Shown piece by piece: positions 34,909 to 44,113 of a stretch of DNA of 64,000 nt. Within the stretch, counting starts at the first letter, position 1, and every line of letters begins with the position of its first letter. The notes under the pieces are model-generated. The model made no database searches and had not been told where the DNA came from. It saw nothing but the letters and a program-made list of their open reading frames with translations. The stretch is from Methylophilaceae bacterium (GTDB lineage Bacteria; Pseudomonadota; Gammaproteobacteria; Burkholderiales; Methylophilaceae), in the NCBI GenBank assembly GCA_013141125.1, contig JABFRO010000002.1, forward strand, positions 248,001 to 312,000, in the 5' to 3' direction. The translations under genes were made by a program, and so were the position numbers.

Positions 34909-36450
34909 TTATCCCAGAAACAACTGGTAGGCGGGGTTTTTGCTTTCTTCCCAATACTGATAACCCAAGTTTTCCAGAAAGGTTTTGAACGCCATTTCAT
35001 CGGCGGGTGGTACCTGCAACCCCACCAGTACGCGGCCGTAATCTGCGCCATGATTGCGATAATGGAATAGGCTAATGTTCCAACCCTGACCCTTTTGGTT
35101 TTGACCCATGGTGTTGAGGAAATTCAGTAGGGCGCCTGGCTTTTCAGGAAACTCAAAGCGATATAGCTGCTCATGCTCGGCTTGCGGTGCGTGGCCGCCT
35201 ACCATGTGGCGCAAATGCAACTTGGCGATTTCATTGTTGGTTAAATCCAGCGTTGGCAAACCATGCTGCTGGAGCATCTCCACCAAACGGTCAGATTCCT
35301 TATGACCATGAATCGCTACACCCACGTAAATATGCGCTTTTTGGGAGTCTGAATAGCGGTAATTGAATTCGGTGATGCTACGATTCCCCAATAGGCTACA
35401 GAAGGTCTTGAAGGAGCCGGGTTTTTCCGGGATAGTCACCGCCAATACTGCTTCACGTGCTTCACCAATTTCGGCGCGTTCTGCAATAAAGCGTAAACGG
35501 TCAAAATTCATATTGGCACCGGAGGCAATGCCTATCAGCGTTTTTCCTTGTAGATTGTGGCGTTTGGCATATTCCTTGAGACCAGCGGTCGCCAGCGCGC
35601 CAGCCGGTTCCAAGATGGAGCGCGTATCTTCAAACACATCTTTAATGGCGGCGCAAATCGCATCGTTATCCACGACTATCATTTCATCCACATATTGTTG
35701 GCATAAACGGAAAGTCTCCACGCCCACCTGCTTAACCGCCGCGCCATCAGCAAACAGCCCAACTTGATCGAGCATGACGCGCTCGCCTTTTTTCAAGGAT
35801 TGCGTCATAGCATCGGCATCCACGGCCTCCACACCAATAATCTTGATTTCCGGGCGCATTTGCTTAACATAAGCCGCAATGCCCGCAATCAGGCCACCGC
35901 CACCCACACAGCAAAAAATTGCATGAATGGCTTGCGGGTGTTCGCGCAGAATTTCCATGGCGATCGTGCCTTGGCCAGCAATCACATCGGGGTCATCATA
36001 AGGATGCACAAAGGTCAGTTTTTCTGATTTTTCCAGCTCCAACGCATGCAAATAAGCATCGGAATAGGAATCGCCAAACAGTACCACTTCGGCTCCGCGA
36101 TTTTTCACCGCCTCTACCTTGATACTCGGTGTCGTGGTAGGCATCACAATCACAGCGCGGCACTTCAGCTTTTGTGCAGAAAGCGCTACACCCTGTGCGT
36201 GATTGCCCGCCGAGGCGGCAATCACGCCTTGTGCCAACACATCCGGTGCAAGGTGCGCCATTTTGTTATAAGCGCCACGCAGTTTGAAGGAAAATACCGG
36301 CTGGGTATCTTCTCGTTTAAGTAACACGCGGTTGTGAATGCGGGCGGATAAATTGGGTTGAAATTCTAGCGCTGTTTCAACAGCAACCTCATAAACACGA
36401 GCAGATTGGATTTTGCTTACATAGTCAATTTTCGGGTCGTCGTTTTTCAT
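34909..36450 (-). CDS. ilvA: Threonine ammonia-lyase, biosynthetic
   Basis: IlvA deaminates threonine to 2-oxobutyrate, committing to isoleucine synthesis. The 513-residue protein has the PLP lysine K56 in FSFKLRGAYNKM, the PLP phosphate loop CCVGGGGLIAG, and two C-terminal ACT-like regulatory domains (VLAVTIPEKPGSFKTFC and YRFEFPEKPGALLNFL) that bind isoleucine and valine in E. coli. The ATG at 36448-36450 is preferred over an upstream TTG, because it gives the length of the E. coli enzyme (514). Confidence 0.95.
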   Translation of the reverse strand: MKNDDPKIDYVSKIQSARVYEVAVETALEFQPNLSARIHNRVLLKREDTQPVFSFKLRGAYNKMAHLAPDVLAQGVIAASAGNHAQGVALSAQKLKCRAVIVMPTTTPSIKVEAVKNRGAEVVLFGDSYSDAYLHALELEKSEKLTFVHPYDDPDVIAGQGTIAMEILREHPQAIHAIFCCVGGGGLIAGIAAYVKQMRPEIKIIGVEAVDADAMTQSLKKGERVMLDQVGLFADGAAVKQVGVETFRLCQQYVDEMIVVDNDAICAAIKDVFEDTRSILEPAGALATAGLKEYAKRHNLQGKTLIGIASGANMNFDRLRFIAERAEIGEAREAVLAVTIPEKPGSFKTFCSLLGNRSITEFNYRYSDSQKAHIYVGVAIHGHKESDRLVEMLQQHGLPTLDLTNNEIAKLHLRHMVGGHAPQAEHEQLYRFEFPEKPGALLNFLNTMGQNQKGQGWNISLFHYRNHGADYGRVLVGLQVPPADEMAFKTFLENLGYQYWEESKNPAYQLFLG

Positions 36451-36521
36451 TAAGTGCGGCACAGTGTATGATTCAAATTGGGATTTAACCAATTATAAAG
36501 AAAACATAAGGACAAAAGTAA

Positions 36522-37178
36522 ATGGCAACTCAAGACGAATTAAAACTGCAAGTAGCTCAGGCCGCCGTGGCCTATGTTAAAGGCGGCATCATAGGCGTAG
36601 GCACAGGTTCTACCGCAAATTTTTTTATTGATGAATTAGCCAAAGTCAAAGGCAAAATTGATGGTGCAGTGGCCAGTAGTGAAGCCACCGCACAACGTCT
36701 GAAAGCGCATGGCATTCAGGTGTTTGATTTGAACAGCGTGGATGGCATGGATATTTACGTGGATGGTGCTGACGAAATCACTGAACACTTGCATATGTTA
36801 AAAGGCGGCGGCGGCGCATTAACCCGCGAGAAGATTGTGGCAGCCTGTGCCAAAAGCTTCATCTGTATTTGTGATGCCAGCAAGCTGGTGCCTGTCATCG
36901 GCAAGTTTCCGCTACCGGTTGAAGTGCTGCCTATGGCGCGCAGCTATGTGGCACGTGAGCTGGTCAAACTGGGCGGACAGCCAAAATTGCGCGATTTCAC
37001 TACTGACAATGGCAATGTGATTCTGGATGTTTGGGGCTTGACGATCCTTGATCCGGTAGCCATGGAAGCTAAAATCAATCAAATAGTAGGCGTGGTCACC
37101 AATGGCCTGTTTGCCGCCCGCCCTGCCGATGTGCTGTTGCTGGCGACAGCGGATGGTGTTAAAACGTACACGCGCTAA
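36522..37178 (+). CDS. rpiA: Ribose-5-phosphate isomerase A (canonical)
   Basis: The 218-residue protein is a textbook Rpi[27 protein letters not shown] (catalytic aspartates), [16 protein letters not shown] (catalytic lysine and glutamate) and [18 protein letters not shown]. Length equals E. coli RpiA (219). It starts 71 bases from the divergent ilvA start and has AAGGAC as ribosome binding site. A more divergent paralogue sits 6 kb upstream at 30268. Confidence 0.96.
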   Translation: MATQDELKLQVAQAAVAYVKGGIIGVGTGSTANFFIDELAKVKGKIDGAVASSEATAQRLKAHGIQVFDLNSVDGMDIYVDGADEITEHLHMLKGGGGALTREKIVAACAKSFICICDASKLVPVIGKFPLPVEVLPMARSYVARELVKLGGQPKLRDFTTDNGNVILDVWGLTILDPVAMEAKINQIVGVVTNGLFAARPADVLLLATADGVKTYTR

Positions 37179-37256
37179 TGTGTGCTTTCTCTAATTAATT
37201 CAGAATAGATTCTTATCCGGTGGATGCGCTATGTAGCCTTGCTTACCAGATTAACG

Positions 37257-37418
37257 CTACCCACGCGTCACCACTTCAAAGCTGAAGGCATCAACACCGG
37301 TTTGGATTGCTTCTCGGCTTTGTGGGTGCCGCCTGGCTTGACCCTTTGAAGCATGGTTAACAATTACCGTTAACTGCGCGGGCTTGGCGTTCTTTATGGC
37401 GGTATCTAATAGCGGCAT
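37257..37418 (-). pseudogene. Possible truncated tyrosine integrase, N-terminal remnant
   Basis: From an ATG at 37416-37418 the frame reads MPLLDTAIKNAKPAQ, closely like the start of DUF4102-type tyrosine integrases (MPLTDTAIKNAKP). After about 14 residues the likeness ends; the frame runs on to a stop at 37257 without integrase motifs. It lies downstream of the 3' end of the tRNA at 37576, about 160 bases away and in the same direction. That is where integrases of tRNA-targeting islands sit. Confidence 0.5.
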
Positions 37419-37513
37419 ATGTAACCCGGACAGAAACCGCTTTGCGCTACAAGGAGTTACCCATCTAAAGCGCCAGCTTCGGTGAATCATACAACCGCTT
37501 AGGACGCTTGGGC

Positions 37514-37541
37514 AATAAAAAAGCCCTTATTTCAAGGGCTT
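37514..37541 (-). terminator. Terminator downstream of tRNA (CAT)
   Basis: An 8-bp stem AAGCCCTT/AAGGGCTT with a 5-base loop (37521-37541) reads on the minus strand into TTTTTATT. It would end transcription of the tRNA at 37576-37654. Confidence 0.85.
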
Positions 37542-37575
37542 AGTATGCCGTACTGGACGGGGTAAAACAGGTATA

Positions 37576-37654
<79 letters not shown>

Positions 37655-37700
37655 AAAAGCTTTAACAATCTTCTAATATTATCACGCAAATAGCTGAAGC

Positions 37701-39629
37701 TTATTCTGAACTTGAACTCAAAAAGCTCTTCAATCGTTCCGAGCGAGTTGGGTGACGCAGTTTACGTAGCGCTTTCGCCTCAATTTGTCTAATGCGTTCG
37801 CGTGTCACGTCAAATTGTTTGCCAACTTCTTCCAAGGTATGGTCGGTGTTCATTTCAATGCCAAAACGCATGCGCAACACCTTGGCTTCACGTGCTGTCA
37901 GCGATTCCAGAACTTCTTTGGTGGCATCGCGCAGACTGGCATATACCGCCGCATCGACGGGAGCAAGCGTTGCATTATCTTCAATGAAGTCGCCCAAGTG
38001 CGAGTCGTCGTCATCGCCGATAGGCGTTTCCATGGAAATAGGTTCTTTGGAAATTTTAAGGATTTTACGGATTTTTTCTTCCGGCATTTCCATTTTTTCC
38101 GCCAAAGTTGCAGGGTCAGGCTCCAGCCCGGTTTCCTGTAATATCTGGCGCGAGATACGATTCATCTTGTTGATGGTTTCTATCATGTGTACCGGAATAC
38201 GTATGGTGCGCGCCTGATCCGCAATAGAGCGGGTAATGGCCTGACGTATCCACCATGTGGCATAAGTAGAAAATTTATAACCGCGTCGATACTCAAATTT
38301 ATCAACCGCTTTCATCAACCCGATGTTGCCTTCCTGAATTAAATCCAGAAATTGCAAACCACGATTGGTATATTTTTTTGCAATGGATATAACCAAACGC
38401 AAGTTGGCTTCAATCATTTCACGTTTGGCACGACGCGCACGCGCTTCGCCAGTGGTCATTTGCTTGTTAATATCTTTCAGCTCTTTGATTGGAATGCCAA
38501 CCTGCGCTTGTAAGTCGAGCAAACGTTGTTGCTGATCTACAATTGCATGCTTGTGGCGCTCCATACGCTCACAATAAGCTTTACCAACCGCCAATTCACC
38601 TGCCAGCCAATCAAGATTGGTTTCATTGCCCGGAAATACCTTAATAAAATCCACGCGTGGCATACCAGATTTATCTACGCAGAACTCCATGATTTTGCGT
38701 TCGTGACTACGAATTTTTTCAACCATTCCGCGCACATGTTCACATAGTGCCTCCACTTGTTTAGCGGAGAAACGGAACGCGGTCAATTCCTCAAGAATAA
38801 CCTCCTGAAGCTTTTTATAGGCCTCGTTTTGTGAGCCATCCTTTTGCAGTATCACCGTCATTTTTTGATGTGATTCACGAATGACGGCAAATCGCACCAA
38901 AACCTCAGCCTTCAGCTTGGCTAATGCCTCTGCAGAAATAGCCGCCGCTTTGGCACCATCATCATCTTCATCATCCCCATCACCTTCGTCGGCGACTTCC
39001 TCTAACTCTTCGCCAGCCAATGCCGCTTCAGTGGCCAAGGCTTCTTCGGGGCTTACATCAGCATCTATCAGGCCATCGACCAAATCATCTACGCTTAGCT
39101 CATCATTTTCAACCTTATCCACCATCATCAATAATTCGGCGATAGTGGTCGGGCAGGTGGCGATGGCTTGCACCATGTGCTTAAGGCCATCCTCGATGCG
39201 CTTGGCAATTTCAATTTCACCTTCGCGCGTGAGCAGATCCACAGTACCCATTTCACGCATATACATGCGCACGGGATCCGTGGTTCGGCCGAACTCCGAG
39301 TCTACAGTCGACAGCGCTTGCTCAGCTTCAGCTACAGCATCCTCATCGGTGACCGCCACCGTGGTATCTGACATGAGTAATGCTTCAGCATCAGGCGCTT
39401 CTTCATATACCTGAATACCCATATCATTGATCATGCCAATGATGCCATCAATCTGCTCGGAATCCTGGACATCATCCGGCAGATGGTCGTTAATTTCGGC
39501 GTAAGTAAGATAACCACGTTCTTTGCCGAGGACGATCAGTGTCTTCAGGCGCGTGCGGCGTTCTTCAGCCTCATTTGTCGGCGCATCCGCTTTTTCGTTG
39601 ACTTGTTCGTTTTGCTGCTCAATAGCCAT
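37701..39629 (-). CDS. rpoD: RNA polymerase sigma-70 factor RpoD
   Basis: The housekeeping sigma factor. The 642-residue protein has region 1.1 ([21 protein letters not shown]), an acidic non-conserved region with a run of Asp/Glu near 210-230, region 2 with [21 protein letters not shown] and [12 protein letters not shown], and region 4 with [18 protein letters not shown]. The ATG at 39627-39629 has GAGGT 7 bases before it; a GTG six codons upstream is less likely. It follows dnaG in the macromolecular-synthesis operon. Confidence 0.97.
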   Translation of the reverse strand: MAIEQQNEQVNEKADAPTNEAEERRTRLKTLIVLGKERGYLTYAEINDHLPDDVQDSEQIDGIIGMINDMGIQVYEEAPDAEALLMSDTTVAVTDEDAVAEAEQALSTVDSEFGRTTDPVRMYMREMGTVDLLTREGEIEIAKRIEDGLKHMVQAIATCPTTIAELLMMVDKVENDELSVDDLVDGLIDADVSPEEALATEAALAGEELEEVADEGDGDDEDDDGAKAAAISAEALAKLKAEVLVRFAVIRESHQKMTVILQKDGSQNEAYKKLQEVILEELTAFRFSAKQVEALCEHVRGMVEKIRSHERKIMEFCVDKSGMPRVDFIKVFPGNETNLDWLAGELAVGKAYCERMERHKHAIVDQQQRLLDLQAQVGIPIKELKDINKQMTTGEARARRAKREMIEANLRLVISIAKKYTNRGLQFLDLIQEGNIGLMKAVDKFEYRRGYKFSTYATWWIRQAITRSIADQARTIRIPVHMIETINKMNRISRQILQETGLEPDPATLAEKMEMPEEKIRKILKISKEPISMETPIGDDDDSHLGDFIEDNATLAPVDAAVYASLRDATKEVLESLTAREAKVLRMRFGIEMNTDHTLEEVGKQFDVTRERIRQIEAKALRKLRHPTRSERLKSFLSSSSE

Positions 39630-39694
39630 TCTTGACCTCAAATTCACATATCCATGGATTCAACCCATGGAAGGCGCCAGATTATACCTTAAAT

Positions 39695-41494
39695 CTAGGC
39701 GTTTTTATTGTTGCGCTTGCTTACCTGCTTAAGTAGTTGCTTTTCTTCATCAGTTAGCTCGCTTAAACTTTTCTCTCTAATATGCTCCAACAGCGACGAG
39801 TGTTGGCGCTGGGCATATATTTCCTGCATTTGTTTCCGCGCACCAGCATACTCAAGCGTTAAATCCAGGCTTTCATCCAACCGATATAATTCCTGCTCTA
39901 CCTCTCTCAGCAATTTTGTATCTGTTTTTGATTCCAGTTTACGTAAAATCGCTGCCGGATTGGATTTCGGGTTGGCTGCAGTCGCTTCTATCGTGTAACG
40001 TAGCAAGGTATCATCTTCGGAATTGCCATGCACCCAAGCAATGTCGTCGGCATTTGCCAGTTGCGGCTGCATCAACAGCATCAATACAAACCTTCGTTGC
40101 AACGACATGGTGGTACGCAATTGTCTTTGCGCGACTTTAACAGGACGATGACTGGTTTGTGGGAGTTTAATCATACGCCCCATCTCTTCCAGCGAAATGC
40201 CTGCAAGCTCTGCAATACGTTTACGTAAAAGCAAAGCCAGCCGTGGTGCGACTATCGAATTGAGAATAGGTTCCGCCTCATTTAAAAAGCGCACACGATC
40301 CTCCTGTGATTGCAACTTGTTTTCAATGCTTAAATGCTGAATAACATATTGCGACAATGGCAACGCCGATTTCATTGCTGCTTCGAAGGCCACTTTACCA
40401 AATTCACGCACATAACTATCAGGATCATGCTCCGCAGGCAAGAATAAAAAATACAGACGTAAATTATCGGTAAGTGCTGGCAAAGCATTCATTGCTGCTC
40501 GCCAGGCGGCCTTGAGTCCGGCGGCATCACCATCAAAGCAGAATACAATTTCTTCTGTTTGCCGCATTAACTTGGTAATGTGAAATGATGTGGTCGCGGT
40601 ACCCAGCGCGGCCACGGTATACTCAATGCCATATTGCGCCAACGCAACTACATCCATATAACCTTCAACCACCAATGCACGCCCAGCTGCACGAATAGCG
40701 CGCCGAGCAAGAAACAAACCGTAAAGTTCATGCCCTTTTTGGAACAGCGGCGTTTCAGGCGAATTAAGGTATTTAGGGCCGCCGCTTTCGCCACGGCCTT
40801 CATTAGCCTCTTGTTGAGTCTGATTTGAATCAGGAATTATGCGACCACCAAATCCTATTACCTGCCCGCGTTGATCCTGAATCGGGAACATGATGCGATC
40901 ACGAAATCGGTCATAGTGCCGCCCCTGTTCACTTTCCACCACTAGTCCGACTGAGCCGAGTACATCAGATTGATAATCAGGAAAAATCGTTTTCAGATTT
41001 TGCCAGTCTGACGGTGCGAACCCTATCTGAAAACGAGCAGCAACCTCACCTGTTAAACCGCGCTCTTTTAAATAATCAATAGCGCGCGTCGACTTCTTCA
41101 GTTCGCCCCGATAATAATTCGCCGCGTGCTGCAAGACTTCATGCATATTCAGCACAGTGCGTTGCGATAGCGGCTCTGCATTCTCCGCGCTGGCGGATCG
41201 AGCCTCTTGCGGTACCGTCATGCCTGCCATTTTGGCGAGCTCGTGCACGGCCTCAACGAAGCTTAAGCCCTGATGTTCCATCAGAAAACCAATTGCCGTC
41301 CCGCTAGCACCACAACCAAAGCAATGATAAAACTGCTTGACGGGACTGACGGTAAACGAAGGAGATTTTTCATTATGAAAAGGACAGCAGGCGATGTAGT
41401 TCGCGCCAGCCTTTTTCAAAGGGACACTTTTATCAATCACATCAACAATATCAATGCGATTAATCAGCTCTTGGATAAAGACTTCAGGAATCAT
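39695..41494 (-). CDS. dnaG: DNA primase
   Basis: DnaG makes RNA primers at the replication fork. The 599-residue protein has the CHC2 zinc finger (C37, H40, C58, C61), the primase core with FGGRIIPDS and the TOPRIM motifs VVEGYMDVVALAQYG and CFDGDAAGLKAA. A C-terminal helicase-binding domain follows. It is complete. It lies between yqeY and rpoD, with a terminator-like hairpin 47 bases upstream of its start. Confidence 0.97.
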   Translation of the reverse strand: MIPEVFIQELINRIDIVDVIDKSVPLKKAGANYIACCPFHNEKSPSFTVSPVKQFYHCFGCGASGTAIGFLMEHQGLSFVEAVHELAKMAGMTVPQEARSASAENAEPLSQRTVLNMHEVLQHAANYYRGELKKSTRAIDYLKERGLTGEVAARFQIGFAPSDWQNLKTIFPDYQSDVLGSVGLVVESEQGRHYDRFRDRIMFPIQDQRGQVIGFGGRIIPDSNQTQQEANEGRGESGGPKYLNSPETPLFQKGHELYGLFLARRAIRAAGRALVVEGYMDVVALAQYGIEYTVAALGTATTSFHITKLMRQTEEIVFCFDGDAAGLKAAWRAAMNALPALTDNLRLYFLFLPAEHDPDSYVREFGKVAFEAAMKSALPLSQYVIQHLSIENKLQSQEDRVRFLNEAEPILNSIVAPRLALLLRKRIAELAGISLEEMGRMIKLPQTSHRPVKVAQRQLRTTMSLQRRFVLMLLMQPQLANADDIAWVHGNSEDDTLLRYTIEATAANPKSNPAAILRKLESKTDTKLLREVEQELYRLDESLDLTLEYAGARKQMQEIYAQRQHSSLLEHIREKSLSELTDEEKQLLKQVSKRNNKNA

Positions 41495-41540
41495 GATGAA
41501 TTTGCATGGAGGTATTCTCTGACAGGCACCTCTGAAGTCG

Positions 41541-41568
41541 AAATAAAAAAAGGAGCTTGATGCTCCTT
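41541..41568 (-). terminator. Terminator/attenuator between yqeY and dnaG
   Basis: A 7-bp stem AAGGAGC/GCTCCTT with a 5-base loop reads on the minus strand into TTTTTTATTT. It lies inside the rpsU-yqeY-dnaG-rpoD operon at a place analogous to the partial terminator between rpsU and dnaG in E. coli, which keeps primase low relative to S21. Confidence 0.8.
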
Positions 41569-41592
41569 AGTTTTAGCACAACGCCTTTAAAT

Positions 41593-42039
41593 TCAGGCGC
41601 TTAATCTGGCTTTAATCAAACCGGATATTTTTCCCATATCAGCGCGGCCTACAACCAAGGGCTTGATTGCGGCCATCACCTTGCTCATATCCTTTATACC
41701 CACAGCCCCGGTTTCCACCACCACTTTCTCCAGCACTGCGTTAACCTCATCTTCTGTCAGCGCTTGTGGCAAATAGGTTTGCAACACGCCAACTTCAAAT
41801 TTTTCTACATCAACCAGATCTTGGCGATTGGCAGCTTCATACTGAGAGATTGAATCTCTGCGCTGCTTGAGCATTTTTTCAATAGCCTCGACAATTTGCG
41901 TGTCGTCCAATTCAATGCGCTCATCCACCTCGCGCTGCTTGATGGCCGCTAGTAACAATCGGATAGCCGCAAGCTGCGCGCTATCTTTAGCACGCATAGC
42001 CGTTTTCATATCCTCAGTAATCTGAGTTTTCAGCGACAC
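41593..42039 (-). CDS. yqeY: GatB/YqeY domain protein
   Basis: The 148-residue protein matches YqeY: MSLKTQITEDMKTAMRAKD, LAAIRLLLAAIKQREVDER, QREDSI-like RRDSISQYEAANRQDL and LPQALTEDEVNAVL. The family resembles the tail domain of GatB amidotransferase and is suspected to bind tRNA; its function is unsettled. It sits between rpsU (11 bases) and dnaG, a conserved arrangement in betaproteobacteria. Confidence 0.92.
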   Translation of the reverse strand: MSLKTQITEDMKTAMRAKDSAQLAAIRLLLAAIKQREVDERIELDDTQIVEAIEKMLKQRRDSISQYEAANRQDLVDVEKFEVGVLQTYLPQALTEDEVNAVLEKVVVETGAVGIKDMSKVMAAIKPLVVGRADMGKISGLIKARLSA

Positions 42040-42050
42040 AGCAGAAGGAC

Positions 42051-42263
42051 TTAATAAAGCTTGGCAGGAAGTGTCTGGTTACGCAGGCGGCGGTGCTGAC
42101 GCTTAACTGCGGCGGCGGCTTTGCGCTTACGCTCCCAAGTGGGCTTTTCATAGAATTCGCGCGCGCGCAAGTCTGTGAGCAGACCTGTTTTTTCAATTAA
42201 ACGCTTAAAACGACGTAGAGCTACATCAAACGGTTCATTCTCTTTTACACGTACACTAGACAT
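42051..42263 (-). CDS. rpsU: 30S ribosomal protein S21
   Basis: S21 helps base-pairing of mRNA leaders with 16S rRNA. The 70-residue basic protein starts [21 protein letters not shown] and has the conserved [25 protein letters not shown]. It opens the macromolecular-synthesis operon and diverges from tsaD. Confidence 0.97.
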   Translation of the reverse strand: MSSVRVKENEPFDVALRRFKRLIEKTGLLTDLRAREFYEKPTWERKRKAAAAVKRQHRRLRNQTLPAKLY

Positions 42264-42313
42264 TAAAACTCTCTTTGTTCAAAAATGCGATTGGGAAATT
42301 GGAAAAGTTTGTT

Positions 42314-42342
42314 ATTCTAGCGGCCGTTTAAAATTTTATCAA
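42314..42342 (-). promoter_or_regulatory. Promoter of the rpsU-yqeY-dnaG-rpoD operon
   Basis: On the minus strand TTGATA (42337-42342) and TAGAAT (42314-42319) are exactly 17 bases apart, 51 bases before the rpsU start. This is a good sigma-70 match in the divergent rpsU/tsaD region. Confidence 0.75.
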
Positions 42343-42371
42343 TCATTAATTCATGAACCCACTGCCAAATC

Positions 42372-43388
42372 ATGCTAATTCTGGGTATTGAGTCTTCCTG
42401 TGACGAAACTGGTATCGCACTTTACGACACTCACCAAGGTCTATTGGCGCACGCTTTACATTCACAAGTGAAGATGCACGCGGAATACGGCGGAGTGGTG
42501 CCTGAGCTCGCCTCGCGCGACCATATCCGCCGCGCACTACCTCTCACGCAAGTGGTTTTGGACGAAGCGGGTCTGGCACTCCAAGACATTGATGGCATCG
42601 CCTACACCCAAGGCCCCGGCCTATCTGGCGCATTATTGGTAGGCAGCAGCGTTGCTGAAGCGCTAGCCTTTGCGCTGAATATTCCAGCGATTGGCGTGCA
42701 TCACCTTGAAGGTCATTTGCTTGCACCTTTGCTGGAAAATCCCGCTCCGGCTTTTCCTTTTGTAGCACTCCTGGTTTCTGGCGGACACACGCAACTTATG
42801 CGTGTGGATAATATTGGTGCCTATCAATTGCTTGGTGATACGCTGGATGATGCCGCAGGCGAGGCTTTCGATAAAACGGCTAAATTATTAGGCCTGGGCT
42901 ATCCGGGCGGGCCTGCGGTTTCCACGTTGGCGGCGCAGGGCAATAGTGGAAGATTCAAGCTGCCACGTCCCATGCTGAATAGTAAGGATTTGAACTTCAG
43001 CTTCAGCGGTTTGAAAACGGCGGTTTTGACCTTGTCAAAAAATAATGAAATTGATATTCAAACCAAAGCAGATATCGCCTTTGAGTTTCAGGAAGCCGTT
43101 ACGGAGGTATTGACGGCCAAATGCATGACGGCATTGCGGGACACCGGGCTGGATAATCTGGTGGTTTCTGGTGGTGTAGGCGCGAATCAGCGTTTGCGGG
43201 AACGTTTAAGCCAAGCCGCCAAACGCAGGTTATGCCATGTGCATTTCCCGCGATTGGAATTTTGCACAGATAATGGTGCCATGATTGCCTTTGCTGGTGC
43301 CATGCGCATGCAACATGCGGTTGAAGGCGGCCACAGCTTCACAGTCAGGCCGCGCTGGGATTTGGCGGAATTACAAGCACCGAGATAG
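42372..43388 (+). CDS. tsaD: tRNA N6-threonylcarbamoyladenosine transferase TsaD
   Basis: TsaD transfers threonylcarbamoyl to A37 of ANN-reading tRNAs. The 338-residue protein has the ASKHA start [16 protein letters not shown], the metal-binding histidines H111 and H115 in [20 protein letters not shown], and [12 protein letters not shown] near the C-terminus. Length is typical. It diverges from rpsU, its near-universal neighbour. Confidence 0.96.
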   Translation: MLILGIESSCDETGIALYDTHQGLLAHALHSQVKMHAEYGGVVPELASRDHIRRALPLTQVVLDEAGLALQDIDGIAYTQGPGLSGALLVGSSVAEALAFALNIPAIGVHHLEGHLLAPLLENPAPAFPFVALLVSGGHTQLMRVDNIGAYQLLGDTLDDAAGEAFDKTAKLLGLGYPGGPAVSTLAAQGNSGRFKLPRPMLNSKDLNFSFSGLKTAVLTLSKNNEIDIQTKADIAFEFQEAVTEVLTAKCMTALRDTGLDNLVVSGGVGANQRLRERLSQAAKRRLCHVHFPRLEFCTDNGAMIAFAGAMRMQHAVEGGHSFTVRPRWDLAELQAPR

Positions 43389-43441
43389 CCTTGACGAATG
43401 CAACAATCAAACCCCGGGAATTATTCAGCTCAAAGACTTTA

Positions 43442-43583
43442 GGGCACTTCTATCAATTCAAAATTCCAAATCAGGCGAGGCGCAAATCAAAAATAATTAG
43501 GCGGTATATATTTGATATATAAAGAATTATTTTTTCGTGAGTAACGAGGAATCACGACGAAATTTGAATTTATAGAAGTGCCC
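43442..43583 (-). mobile_element. MITE-like palindromic element, copy B, TSD TTTA
   Basis: 142 bp with terminal repeats GGGCACTTCTAT and ATAGAAGTGCCC, perfect over 12 bp and continuing with few mismatches to about 24 bp. TTTA flanks both ends (43438-43441 and 43584-43587). Interior sequence in reverse complement aligns with copies at 26722 and 60250. No ORF. It lies after tsaD. Confidence 0.9.
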
Positions 43584-43654
43584 TTTAGCCCACATGGGTT
43601 AGCGCTTGCATGTGGTAACATTGATACAATCTTAATTAAATAAATCCGTCGCGA

Positions 43655-44113
43655 ATGCACCGCATTTTTTTCCTATTGAGCGGTTACGCAAGGTTATTGC
43701 CTTTGTGTCTGCTGCTGTGGTCACAGCCAAGCTTCGCTGCAACCGATGCTGTCATAGTGACCAGCTTGGATTCTTCGCGGGTAATCTCGCCCTACCAAGC
43801 CAAGGCTTATTTTGGTATGCGCATTCAACAATGGCCTGATGGTCGTCCTCTTCGTGTGTTTGTTTTGCCGGACAGGCACCCGCTACATGAAGTTTTTTGC
43901 AAAACTCTGTTAAATGTTTTTCCTCATCAGTTACGCACCGCGTGGGATAGGCAGGTATTTTCCGGCACAGGGCAAGCGCCAGTAGAAGTAGCTTCCGAAG
44001 ATGAGATGCTGGTGCGTATTGCCAGCACACCAGGTGCCATTGGCTACCTATCAAGACAAAAAGCGGATGAATCCAGAGTAAGGAAAATCGAGGTGCGTGA
44101 TGGAAACCAATAA
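43655..44113 (+). CDS. Small periplasmic phosphate-binding-like protein
   Basis: The 152-residue precursor has a signal peptide ending near SFAA (about residue 29) and a PBP-like fold fragment: VISPYQAKAYFGMRIQQWPDGRPLRVFVLP and PGAIGYLSRQKADES. These patterns occur in short PstS-like proteins. It is much shorter than true phosphate-binding proteins (about 330), and no pst transporter genes are near. It overlaps the outer-membrane gene by 14 bases and heads a three-gene unit with it and the GGDEF-EAL gene. The bound ligand is unknown. Confidence 0.72.
   Translation: MHRIFFLLSGYARLLPLCLLLWSQPSFAATDAVIVTSLDSSRVISPYQAKAYFGMRIQQWPDGRPLRVFVLPDRHPLHEVFCKTLLNVFPHQLRTAWDRQVFSGTGQAPVEVASEDEMLVRIASTPGAIGYLSRQKADESRVRKIEVRDGNQ

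Larger units (their letters stand above)
37179..37575. other. Intergenic stretch with island scar next to a tRNA
   Basis: About 400 bases without an intact gene. It holds a possible 5' remnant of a tyrosine integrase (37377-37418, minus strand) and a minus-strand terminator of the neighbouring tRNA (37514-37541). The rest is unassigned. Confidence 0.6.

Noticed and set aside
37257-37490. Minus-strand 77-residue ORF as an intact gene
   Set aside because: Only the internal MPLLDTAIKNAKPAQ stretch is recognisable, so a remnant of an integrase start is more likely than a working gene.
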